The notes under the pieces: generated by a model
Told to the model about the DNA's origin: nothing
What the model saw: the letters and a program-made list of their open reading frames with translations, nothing else
The model's database searches: none
From: Clostridiales bacterium UBA7103
GTDB lineage: Bacteria; Bacillota; Clostridia; Oscillospirales; Oscillospiraceae
Assembly (NCBI GenBank): GCA_002493305.1
Contig: DKYJ01000057.1
Span: forward strand, 737-8,182
Reading direction: 5' to 3'
DNA: 7,446 bases
In this document: piece after piece, positions 1-5,825 of the stretch
Position numbering within the stretch: position 1 is the first letter of the stretch
Layout of the letters: every line of letters begins with the position of its first letter
Position numbers and translations under genes: made by a program

Positions 1-129
1 GGCGAGCACGGCGGCGATCCCTCCTCTGTTGAGTTCTGCCACAGAGTGGGTTTGGACTATGTGTCCTGCAGCCCCTTCCGCGTTCCCATTGCCCGCCTCG
101 CCGCCGCTCAGGCTGCGATCAAGGGCTGA
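1..129 (+). CDS. ppdK: Pyruvate, phosphate dikinase, C-terminal end (partial)
   Basis: The window opens inside a gene; frame 1 gives 42 codons followed by TGA. The peptide begins GEHGGDPSSVEFC and ends with VSCSPFRVPIARLAAAQA followed by AIKG, which I recognise as the C-terminal signature of pyruvate, phosphate dikinase (PEP-binding, TIM-barrel domain). This cytoplasmic enzyme interconverts pyruvate, ATP and phosphate with phosphoenolpyruvate, AMP and pyrophosphate, and is common in fermentative Clostridia. The cysteine of VEFC (codon 13 here, bases 37-39) matches the catalytic general-acid cysteine known from the Clostridium symbiosum enzyme. The start and the phosphohistidine and nucleotide-binding domains lie outside the window. 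The gene converges on the minus-strand lipoprotein block and looks functionally unrelated to it. Confidence 0.95.
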   Translation, partial: GEHGGDPSSVEFCHRVGLDYVSCSPFRVPIARLAAAQAAIKG

Positions 130-150
130 GTTCAAGCGAATATAATAAAC

Positions 151-188
151 AAAGCAAGCGTACCGCCAAGACGGTACGCTTGCTTTTT
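151..188 (+). terminator. Intrinsic terminator of ppdK, possibly bidirectional
   Basis: A perfect 15-bp stem pairs 151-165 with 172-186 around a 6-base loop (CCAAGA). The right arm runs into a T tract at 184-188, 22 bases after the ppdK stop. On the minus strand the stem is followed by TTTGTTTATTATA, which is fairly U-rich, so it could also end the long minus-strand unit whose last gene stops at 252. No other structure was seen between 130 and 251. Confidence 0.9.
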
Positions 189-251
189 GCACATTTGGAA
201 AAATTTTCATACTTTCAGAGCTGCGGTTTGATCAGTTTCATGGAGTGCTTT

Positions 252-2402
252 TCAGCCGTACTGTTCAGAGATATAGATGCTGGCGCGGGATTGGATATTT
301 GCGGCGGCCTCCCGGGCTGATATTGCTCCGGCGAAAAACGGTTCGGCACAAGCTGACACAATGTTGAGGATAGACACATCGCAGCTCATGATACAATCGG
401 CTTCATCAACAAGCATGTCCATGGTTTCTGTTATGGAAGCGCCATCTACCTCTGAGCCGAAGAAATGAACCGGCCCTGTTAAGGATACACCATATGCCTC
501 GGGCAGTTTTTCAATTGCTTTGCTGATTTTCTGGCGTTGAACCTTGTCATAGCATGAGGAAACTGATGGAAGTCCATCAAACATACCGGCATTCAACTGT
601 ACCGAATCGCTCATGAGAAATTTGAAAAACTCCCATACTCCATCTTTATTTGCGGAACCGGAGGACATTCCGAGCCGGGCACATGGGCGTATTCCGATGC
701 CGCTGCTGCTTTCGCTCGGAAAGCCGACGAACTGTGCCTCACCGCCGAAAATACCATTCAGCAGGGATATTTCATCCACTGCGGAAAAGCCCAGATTTGT
801 GATCACCAGAAGCTGGTCTCCGGCATATGCGCGCCCCATTGGCTCCCCCTGATTCCCGTCGCGGTCGAAGCTGTCCGGAAGATCTTTTGCAACTTCCAGC
901 ATGGAAACGAAGCTGTCCGAGGTGAAATTACAGGTGAGATTTTCTTCAGAATATAAGTCATCCTTCAAAAAGCACAGAATGTCGGAAAGAAAATCTGATC
1001 TGGTATAGTCAGCACCGAAAAGAATTTCGCTTCCACGGGCTTTAGCAAGAGACACAAAGTCCTCCATGCCCCATGCCTCTCCCGTTACAGAGATATCGCC
1101 GCATACTGTAACGATGCTGAAGGCCGGGATCAGCTCATAAAGGCCGCCCATAAATTCTGCATTCCTGCTTACGCATGGAAGGAGATCATCATAGGAAACC
1201 GCGCTGTCTTTGCCAAAAAATGGTCTTATATCCTCGAGCAAGCCCTTTGCCGCCAGATCGTTTGGAGAAAGGGAGCTCATGTCATATATATCCGGGGCGG
1301 TTCCGGAGATGATATCTGCGGCAAATCTGCTCATTCCGGAATTTGCAGAGCTATATGCGTCATAGGCCGCATAGTCAATTGGGTTTATCACATATGATGA
1401 GCTGCTGGAATTAAAAGCCTCTATCGCGCGCTGCATATCATAGGAAAGCCGATAGGTTGCCAGAGTCAAGACCGTAATGCTGCCCCCGGTCGATGGCCTC
1501 CACAAATAGGGAGCTCCTTCATACAATGTAAAGTACAGCTCATCAGAAAGGCAGACAATGTTTTCCGTGCCCATGTTGTTTGCAAGGGTATTTATTAGTG
1601 CCGTACTGTGCCCGCTTGCAGGGTCATAGCTGTATACGCTTCTGTTCATAATACCAAGTAGCTGGCCGTCCACGCCGGGAAAAAATTTGGTGAACTGTGC
1701 CTCAACACGGTAGCTCTGCCCCATTGAAAAATCGGGATTAAGCTCTGTTATGACCGCGCCTGGGTTTTTACCGCTTACAACCGCGCTGTCCTGCGAAACA
1801 ATCTGCACAAGGAAGGTTTTGTCAGATAATACGACCACCCATACCGCGCCGAATTGCTCTCCGTAATCCTGAATCAATTTTCCTTCCGAATCTGCAGCTA
1901 TCACCCGGTTGCCGAAATCAATGATAAATCCGGCGTCTGTGGCATAAAAATCATAAATCATGCCGTTAGAATATTTTCCCAGATCCAGCATCAGCCGGCT
2001 TGCTGTGCCCTCCGGTGACACGGAGCATATATAATACTGCCCGTCCTCTGCTGTTCTAAGAGTGTGGAGTGAGCCGTTTGGAGAAGCTGCTATTGCCTCA
2101 GACGGCTGCTCACCCAGTGAATACAGCTGGTACATCTCACCTTTTGCGGTGTCATATATAAAAAAACAGGTCTTTCCGTCCGCGTCCCGTCCGTACAAAA
2201 AAGCTCCTTCACGGGATTTTACCGCGTGTTCAAATTTGATGCCTGAGGAAGGAACCTTCACGCTGCTGCCGCTGTATATGACTGAACTGTCTTCAATGGA
2301 TATGCTGCTGTCTGCTTGATTAATTGGCTGAGCGCCTGATGAACAGGCACTCAGTATTATCAATTGTGTTAAAAGCAGCAAAACAGCTGCCGGCTTTTTC
2401 AT
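252..2402 (-). CDS. Extracellular solute-binding lipoprotein with N-terminal propeller-like region (paralogue 2)
   Basis: The call is a 716-aa membrane-anchored solute-binding protein. From MKKPAAV the first 20 residues form a lipoprotein signal peptide ending in lipobox LSAC, with Cys20 as the lipidated residue. Residues of roughly 25-300 are beta-rich, with repeated short units such as KSREGAFLYGRDADGK, and look like a beta-propeller; that is inference. From about residue 307 (ITVLTLATYRLSYDMQ) to the end it resembles family 1 (MalE-like) binding proteins, including the typical SGTAPDIYDMSS segment. The C-terminus IQSRASIYISEQYG closely matches that of the upstream lipoprotein, so the two are paralogues. 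I chose the ATG at 2402 because GGGG lies 6 bases upstream and MKK matches the paralogue. ATG 2408 is possible. ATG 2450 gives a 732-aa form whose extra residues spoil the leader and overlap the 45-aa ORF. The ligand is unknown, and no permease is nearby. Confidence 0.88.
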   Translation of the reverse strand: MKKPAAVLLLLTQLIILSACSSGAQPINQADSSISIEDSSVIYSGSSVKVPSSGIKFEHAVKSREGAFLYGRDADGKTCFFIYDTAKGEMYQLYSLGEQPSEAIAASPNGSLHTLRTAEDGQYYICSVSPEGTASRLMLDLGKYSNGMIYDFYATDAGFIIDFGNRVIAADSEGKLIQDYGEQFGAVWVVVLSDKTFLVQIVSQDSAVVSGKNPGAVITELNPDFSMGQSYRVEAQFTKFFPGVDGQLLGIMNRSVYSYDPASGHSTALINTLANNMGTENIVCLSDELYFTLYEGAPYLWRPSTGGSITVLTLATYRLSYDMQRAIEAFNSSSSSYVINPIDYAAYDAYSSANSGMSRFAADIISGTAPDIYDMSSLSPNDLAAKGLLEDIRPFFGKDSAVSYDDLLPCVSRNAEFMGGLYELIPAFSIVTVCGDISVTGEAWGMEDFVSLAKARGSEILFGADYTRSDFLSDILCFLKDDLYSEENLTCNFTSDSFVSMLEVAKDLPDSFDRDGNQGEPMGRAYAGDQLLVITNLGFSAVDEISLLNGIFGGEAQFVGFPSESSSGIGIRPCARLGMSSGSANKDGVWEFFKFLMSDSVQLNAGMFDGLPSVSSCYDKVQRQKISKAIEKLPEAYGVSLTGPVHFFGSEVDGASITETMDMLVDEADCIMSCDVSILNIVSACAEPFFAGAISAREAAANIQSRASIYISEQYG

Positions 2403-2436
2403 ACTCATCCCCAGCCTATTGATCTCATGCAGTTGC

Positions 2437-2574
2437 TTAAAGCTGTCCATGTGTTATCGCCGGTGAAATTGCGCAGGTATTTTTAACTGCTGGCTCTGCA
2501 AAAGCCGTGATGCTAAACGCGGAAATGATTACTGAAAGGATAACTAAAGCTACGACAATCTTTGATTTTCTCAT
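2437..2574 (-). CDS. Small secreted peptide precursor, 45 aa
   Basis: ATG at 2574 opens a 45-codon frame ending in TAA at 2437-2439, between the two lipoprotein genes on the same strand. The N-terminus is MRKSKI, then a hydrophobic core VVALVILSVIISAFSITAFA, giving a textbook Sec signal peptide with cleavage expected after AFA (residue 26). The predicted mature peptide is EPAVKNTCAISPAITHGQL, 19 residues with one cysteine. It lies 51 bases after the preceding stop and 34 bases before the preferred start of the next gene, so co-transcription is likely. The ribosome binding site is weak (AGAAAGAAACG), which is the main doubt. The architecture recalls Phr-type exported pro-peptides, but no Rap-like receptor is visible. 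It might instead be a remnant of a larger secreted protein. I do not recognise the family. Confidence 0.6.
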   Translation of the reverse strand: MRKSKIVVALVILSVIISAFSITAFAEPAVKNTCAISPAITHGQL

Positions 2575-2592
2575 TGTTTTTCGTTTCTTTCT

Positions 2593-2621
2593 ATTATATG
2601 TCAGTTTCATCGTGTGACATA
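2593..2621 (-). promoter_or_regulatory. Inverted repeat overlapping a TATAAT box upstream of the 45-aa peptide
   Basis: TATGTCA (2597-2603) and TGACATA (2615-2621) form a perfect 7-bp inverted repeat around an 11-base loop in the 51-base gap after the 678-aa gene. Read on the minus strand, a consensus TATAAT (2598-2593) overlaps one arm, about 19 bases before the peptide ATG. No good -35 box is found 17 bases upstream (TATGTC is poor). It may be an internal promoter with an operator, or simply an mRNA hairpin. AT-rich chance is a real alternative. Confidence 0.35.
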
Positions 2622-2625
2622 AATC

Positions 2626-4662
2626 TTACCCAAACTGCTCAGCCAAATAAATTTGTGCCCTCGACTGGATGTTTTCAAGCGTATCAGATAGCGGCTTGTC
2701 GCCGTGAAAATAGGCTTGAGCAGAGGAACGGATGATCTCTTTCAGAGCCTCATCGCTGTAATTTTCCACGCTTGTTGTCCGTTCCAGCAAATTCTTGAGC
2801 ATCTGCGAGGATTGAGGAGACATGGAAGAGGCACAGATATACTCAAACGCGGCGTAATTTACTGGCAAGCATGCACCATCACCAAGGTCGGCCTGCTCCT
2901 CAAACATGAGCCGCCAACGGATAAACTCCCACGCTCCCTGCTTGCAGGCGCTTGCCGTTGGTATTGCCATAGCAATACCTGTGCCAAGGCTGTTGCAGTA
3001 ATAGTTGTATCCGTCTTTACCGTTAGGGAAGCCGACAAAACGCAAGGGTTCATATTTAACAACGCCATTTTCGTATCCCGCGTATTCACTCGTTGGACTG
3101 CTTATTATTCGCGGCTCAAGAATATAGTCAGATTCAGAGTCCTCGGAGTACTCTCCCGGCATGTTGGCACACCATTGTAAAAGTGTGGAGAAGTCCTCGC
3201 TTGTAAAATCGCATATGCCATTCTGCTTGTCAACAAATGTGCTTACTCCAAGTCCTGCGAGCCATTCGAGCAGCCCGTCTCTGTTAATATAGGGCGGGAA
3301 AACCGAGCTGTATTCCGGGTTCGCTTCAAGCAAAGCGTCATAATCGTCACAGGTCAAATCCGCCCTTTCGCCCACAAGAGACGCGGGAGCGGCTAAGGTG
3401 TTTACACAGACCTGATCCCATAACTGATACAGCCGTCCGTCTACTGAGGCGGCCTCCAACAGATTTGGCAAAAAGCTACTCCGGCTTAGTTCCGGGTCTG
3501 CGTCAAGGTAAGCGTACAGATCATCAAATACTCCTGTGGCAGTATTTACCCCGTCAAAGAAAATCAGCAAATCCGGGGCGTTACCGGTTGATAACTCGGA
3601 TAACAGCGCGTCGGACTGCGCGGCATTATAAAATGTGGCTACATATTGATATTCTCCGCTTATATTTGCCCGGCAGATAATATCCTCGCAGAGCTGCCGC
3701 CCCTGCTTTGTACCCCCTTCCGGCAGCAGCACCGCAACGCTGACCCGCTCAAGTTCATTGCCGGAGACTGCCTGTGTACTTATACGCAGTAAATAGCTTT
3801 TCCCATCAATGGCGCACAGAAAATCATCTTCGCCCATGCGCAGCGCTGAAAGCAGCGCGCCCTGAGCATAGCGGGAGGGATTCCATATACACAGCTCTAC
3901 CGCGTTCTCATCGGCATATTCCAGCAGACAGCGGCCATCACTGAAAATAAACTCACCATGTAAACCTTGGCCTGTGAACATCACATCCACAGGAGCTTTC
4001 ACATCTAATGCCGTAAAAGAGCGTGAGGTCATATCAAAAGCAAAGCAGGGGAGCGACCCAAAGTCTGTCTTAACCCCGGCAAAGACAATAGGCCCGCTGC
4101 CGCTTAACGCTGCAGAAATGAACGGACCCGGCAGTTTTGCAGAGTATAGCGGCGTACCCTCTGCGGAGTAGGCCAGCATATCACGCGTGGTAAATAGCAG
4201 CAAATCGCCCGTTTGCAGGGCGTAAACCGCCAGCGGCGGCTCATCAAACTCAAAATCATAGCTGCAATTGGGCTTGCCGTCTGAGCTTATCCGCAGCACC
4301 CGGTAGGCTTCAATTGACTCATCCAGATAGACAAGAGCATAGAAAAAACCATCACCTCCGGCAGAGACATGAATTAAATTTTCTCCGTCATCCAAAGCAA
4401 TTGGTAGGGCATCTGAAATGCTCGAGCTGTTGTATTGGGAAAGGGCAAGATATGTGGAGTCTTCATGTTGCGCCAGCATCAAAATCGCGTTTTCCGTGCA
4501 GGCAAGGTCAAGCGCTCTGTCGCCGGCTGGCAGGGGATAACACTTCTCGTATACGGAAAGCTCCTGTTGAGTTGGAGCAATCTGCCCGGACGCATCGTTT
4601 GCGCAGGCAGAAAAATTAAGCAATATTGCAGCAGACAGTAAAATAATCAAGTATTTTTTCAT
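2626..4662 (-). CDS. Extracellular solute-binding lipoprotein with N-terminal propeller-like region (paralogue 1)
   Basis: This is a 678-aa lipoprotein. The leader MKKYLIILLSAAILLNFSAC ends in a lipobox-like FSAC, with Cys20 as the likely lipidated residue; Phe at -3 is less usual than Leu. Residues of about 30-300 are beta-rich and propeller-like (inference). From about residue 304 (LERVSVAVLLPEGG) it resembles family 1 ABC solute-binding proteins, including ELSTGNAPDLLIFF and a C-terminal helical region with GAWEFIRWRL. The end IQSRAQIYLAEQFG is nearly the same as in the downstream paralogue, indicating tandem duplication and divergence. The SD GAGG lies 5 bases before the ATG, so the start is secure. 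A perfect 19-bp hairpin lies directly upstream of this SD. The ligand cannot be read from the sequence, and the lack of a permease leaves open a sensing or capture role rather than transport. Confidence 0.9.
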   Translation of the reverse strand: MKKYLIILLSAAILLNFSACANDASGQIAPTQQELSVYEKCYPLPAGDRALDLACTENAILMLAQHEDSTYLALSQYNSSSISDALPIALDDGENLIHVSAGGDGFFYALVYLDESIEAYRVLRISSDGKPNCSYDFEFDEPPLAVYALQTGDLLLFTTRDMLAYSAEGTPLYSAKLPGPFISAALSGSGPIVFAGVKTDFGSLPCFAFDMTSRSFTALDVKAPVDVMFTGQGLHGEFIFSDGRCLLEYADENAVELCIWNPSRYAQGALLSALRMGEDDFLCAIDGKSYLLRISTQAVSGNELERVSVAVLLPEGGTKQGRQLCEDIICRANISGEYQYVATFYNAAQSDALLSELSTGNAPDLLIFFDGVNTATGVFDDLYAYLDADPELSRSSFLPNLLEAASVDGRLYQLWDQVCVNTLAAPASLVGERADLTCDDYDALLEANPEYSSVFPPYINRDGLLEWLAGLGVSTFVDKQNGICDFTSEDFSTLLQWCANMPGEYSEDSESDYILEPRIISSPTSEYAGYENGVVKYEPLRFVGFPNGKDGYNYYCNSLGTGIAMAIPTASACKQGAWEFIRWRLMFEEQADLGDGACLPVNYAAFEYICASSMSPQSSQMLKNLLERTTSVENYSDEALKEIIRSSAQAYFHGDKPLSDTLENIQSRAQIYLAEQFG

Positions 4663-4674
4663 GCCGTCCTCTGA

Positions 4675-4725
4675 TTTGCATCCATAGCCCGGATTTGCTC
4701 CGGGCTATGGATGCAAAACTTTTTT
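4675..4725 (+). terminator. Perfect 19-bp hairpin with T run on the plus strand, inside a minus-strand operon
   Basis: Positions 4675-4693 pair perfectly with 4699-4717 around a 5-base loop (TTTGC). On the plus strand it is followed by AC and six T (4720-4725), the form of an intrinsic terminator. Both flanking genes are on the minus strand, where the stem is followed by TCAGAGG, the SD of the 678-aa gene, with no U tract. It could block antisense transcription, or act in the minus-strand mRNA as a stability, processing or expression-ratio element between the SH3 gene and the lipoprotein genes. The hairpin is certain; its role is not. Confidence 0.6.
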
Positions 4726-4751
4726 GTACTTAAGTGGACACCGAAGGAGTG

Positions 4752-5114
4752 TTAATAATGATATAGGTATTTCTGAGCCACATATCCGTAGTACTCATTC
4801 CCATCTATTGTTACACTTATGTAGCTCCATGTCAAGTTATTGTCCGCGCCAGTGCCCACATCATAATTTATTACATTTACAAGAGTATATTTTGACAGAA
4901 TCAAAATCACATTGTTAGTATTTGCTGTGCTTGTTGATCTTCTAAGCCTTACGTTATCCCCGTTTATGCAATATCCATGCATACCCGGCTCGCGCAATAT
5001 ACTTTCTTCGGCTCTAATGATTCGCACTCCAGAATCCGCAAAGGCCGGAACGGACAGCGCAAGAATCAGAACCAAACAGAGTGCGAAAGAAACAATCTTT
5101 TTTGCTTTACTCAT
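4752..5114 (-). CDS. Small secreted bacterial SH3-domain protein
   Basis: This 120-aa protein has a Sec signal peptide: MSKAKK, a hydrophobic core, then cleavage expected after VPAFA at residue 26. The mature part, from about residue 48 (GYCINGDNVRLRRSTSTANT) to the end, fits one bacterial SH3 (SH3b) domain: the VRLR segment, an ILSKYTLVNVI strand, WSYISV, and the closing GYVAQKYLYHY. Such domains usually bind peptidoglycan cross-bridges or other cell-wall ligands, so an envelope location is likely. No enzyme domain is attached. The SD GGGG lies 7 bases before the ATG at 5114, which fixes the start. It is the first gene of the minus-strand unit, read from the promoter at 5333-5305 after an unusually long leader of about 180 bases, and is followed by the hairpin at 4675-4717. 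Confidence 0.85.
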   Translation of the reverse strand: MSKAKKIVSFALCLVLILALSVPAFADSGVRIIRAEESILREPGMHGYCINGDNVRLRRSTSTANTNNVILILSKYTLVNVINYDVGTGADNNLTWSYISVTIDGNEYYGYVAQKYLYHY

Positions 5115-5304
5115 TTTCTATCCCCTTTTCATAATTTTTTATTGCAAATATCCAAACATGTGCACCTGCCAGATAATAGCAATCCTGAAATTAAGCGCTT
5201 CTCAAATATGTTTCTTGAACAAAACGAAATGCGGCCGGGGCTGTGAGACTTATGTGATATATGTAAAATTAAACTAAAATATTTTTATTATTCTACCTGA
5301 GACA
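5115..5304 (-). other. Long 5' leader of the minus-strand unit
   Basis: The predicted minus-strand start is near 5297, leaving about 180 untranslated bases before the SH3 gene. The stretch is AT-rich. It holds an AAGCGCTT palindrome (5194-5201), the SD AAGGGGA just before the gene, and only trivial ORFs such as a 6-codon frame starting at about 5160. I recognise no riboswitch or known RNA family. Together with the promoters and operator listed separately, this accounts for the 330-base gap at 5115-5444. Confidence 0.4.
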
Positions 5305-5333
5305 AGAATATCATCTCCGGCTCATTTTGTCAA
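5305..5333 (-). promoter_or_regulatory. Sigma-A promoter for the SH3/lipoprotein unit
   Basis: Read on the minus strand, a perfect TTGACA (5333-5328) is followed by exactly 17 bases and TATTCT (5310-5305), preceded by TGA to give an extended -10. The start is expected around 5297. The -35 lies inside the TTTTGT-CA-ACAAAA palindrome, so a bound repressor would block polymerase. Confidence 0.75.
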
Positions 5334-5352
5334 CAAAACACTGCGCTTTTGT
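5325..5352. promoter_or_regulatory. Operator-like dyad between the divergent promoters
   Basis: TTTTGT (5325-5330), CA, ACAAAA (5333-5338) form a perfect palindrome, and a third half site TTTTGT follows at 5347-5352 after 8 bases. The dyad covers the minus-strand -35 box. A related repeat TTGTAGAA occurs at 5349-5356 and again at 5382-5389 over the plus-strand -10, 33 bp (about three helical turns) apart. BlaI-family repressors bind short dyads in their own promoters, so this is a natural candidate. The half-site order (TGT then ACA) differs from the classical TACA/TGTA site, so the assignment is inference. Confidence 0.45.
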
Positions 5353-5361
5353 AGAAAACGC

Positions 5362-5390
5362 TTGATTTTTCTGGCCTTATATTGTAGAAT
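5362..5390 (+). promoter_or_regulatory. Sigma-A promoter for the blaI-like operon
   Basis: TTGATT (5362-5367), 17 bases, then TAGAAT (5385-5390) give a good sigma-A promoter, with a start near 5397 and a leader of about 48 bases. The -10 box is part of the second TTGTAGAA repeat, which suggests autoregulation by the repressor it transcribes. Confidence 0.65.
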
Positions 5391-5425
5391 TTTGCCAAGA
5401 CAAATATTAATATAAATGATTTTCT

Positions 5426-5454
5426 AAGGAGATGTGATGCTTTCATGGATTTGA
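5426..5454 (+). promoter_or_regulatory. Ribosome binding site with an overlapping 5-codon mini-ORF at the repressor start
   Basis: The SD AAGGAG (5426-5431) lies 13 bases from the repressor ATG at 5445, longer than usual. At an optimal 5 bases there is another ATG (5437) that encodes only MLSWI before TGA (5452-5454), out of frame and overlapping the repressor start. No in-frame start lies nearer the SD. This mini-ORF could lower repressor translation or feed ribosomes to it by reinitiation. Confidence 0.4.
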
Positions 5455-5825
5455 CAAAAAGCGAGCTTGAGGTAATGGAGGTGCTCTGGCAGGCGGGGCG
5501 GCCCCTTTCCAAAAGTGAAATTTTGACAATGTCAGAGAACAAGACATGGAAGGACAGCTATATCCATATAATACTTAAAAGCCTGCTGGAGAAAAAGGCC
5601 ATTGTTGAGGCGGGGCGCGTCAGAACGGGGAAGACTTTTGGGCGGCTTTTCAGCCCGAAAGTCTCCTGTGAGGAGTATTACGCCAAAAATGTATTTAACA
5701 GCGGCAGGGAAAGACTTCCAATGCTGTTCTCAGCGCTTGTGAGGAGTGAGGCTTTAAGCCCGGAGCTTATTGAACAGCTCGAGGAAATGCTGGAAAAGCG
5801 TAAAAAGGAGCTGGAGCAGGAGTGA
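5445..5825 (+). CDS. BlaI/MecI-family winged-helix repressor
   Basis: This 126-aa cytoplasmic regulator opens MDLTKSELEVMEVLWQAGRP, the hallmark N-terminus of BlaI/MecI/CopY-type repressors. Residues 5-70 form the winged helix; SYIHIILKSLLEKKAI is the recognition-helix region and the RVRTGKTFGRLFSPKV segment forms the wing. Residues of about 75-126 (from CEEYYAKNVF to the charged SPELIEQLEEMLEKRKKELEQE stretch) form the helical dimerisation part. In the known family the partner protease triggers cleavage and loss of DNA binding. The Staphylococcus BlaI cleavage dipeptide Asn-Phe seems to be Leu-Phe here (PMLFSAL), so the cleavage rule may differ. The start at 5445 gives the family-length N-terminus. 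The stop overlaps the start of the protease gene (GTGA), implying translational coupling. It probably controls both divergent promoters. Confidence 0.9.
   Translation: MDLTKSELEVMEVLWQAGRPLSKSEILTMSENKTWKDSYIHIILKSLLEKKAIVEAGRVRTGKTFGRLFSPKVSCEEYYAKNVFNSGRERLPMLFSALVRSEALSPELIEQLEEMLEKRKKELEQE

Noticed and set aside
2403..2450. Longer start (ATG 2450) for the second lipoprotein, giving 732 aa
   Set aside because: It has no SD, puts 16 extra residues ahead of a clear lipoprotein leader, and overlaps the 45-aa ORF; ATG 2402 or 2408 fits better.
2704..3180. 158-codon plus-strand frame inside the 678-aa lipoprotein gene
   Set aside because: It is antisense to a well-supported gene, has no convincing SD, and its protein shows no recognisable domain or leader.
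4675..4717. Hairpin as an ordinary intrinsic terminator of the SH3 gene
   Set aside because: On the minus strand it is followed by the SD of the next gene, not a U tract; the T run is on the other strand.
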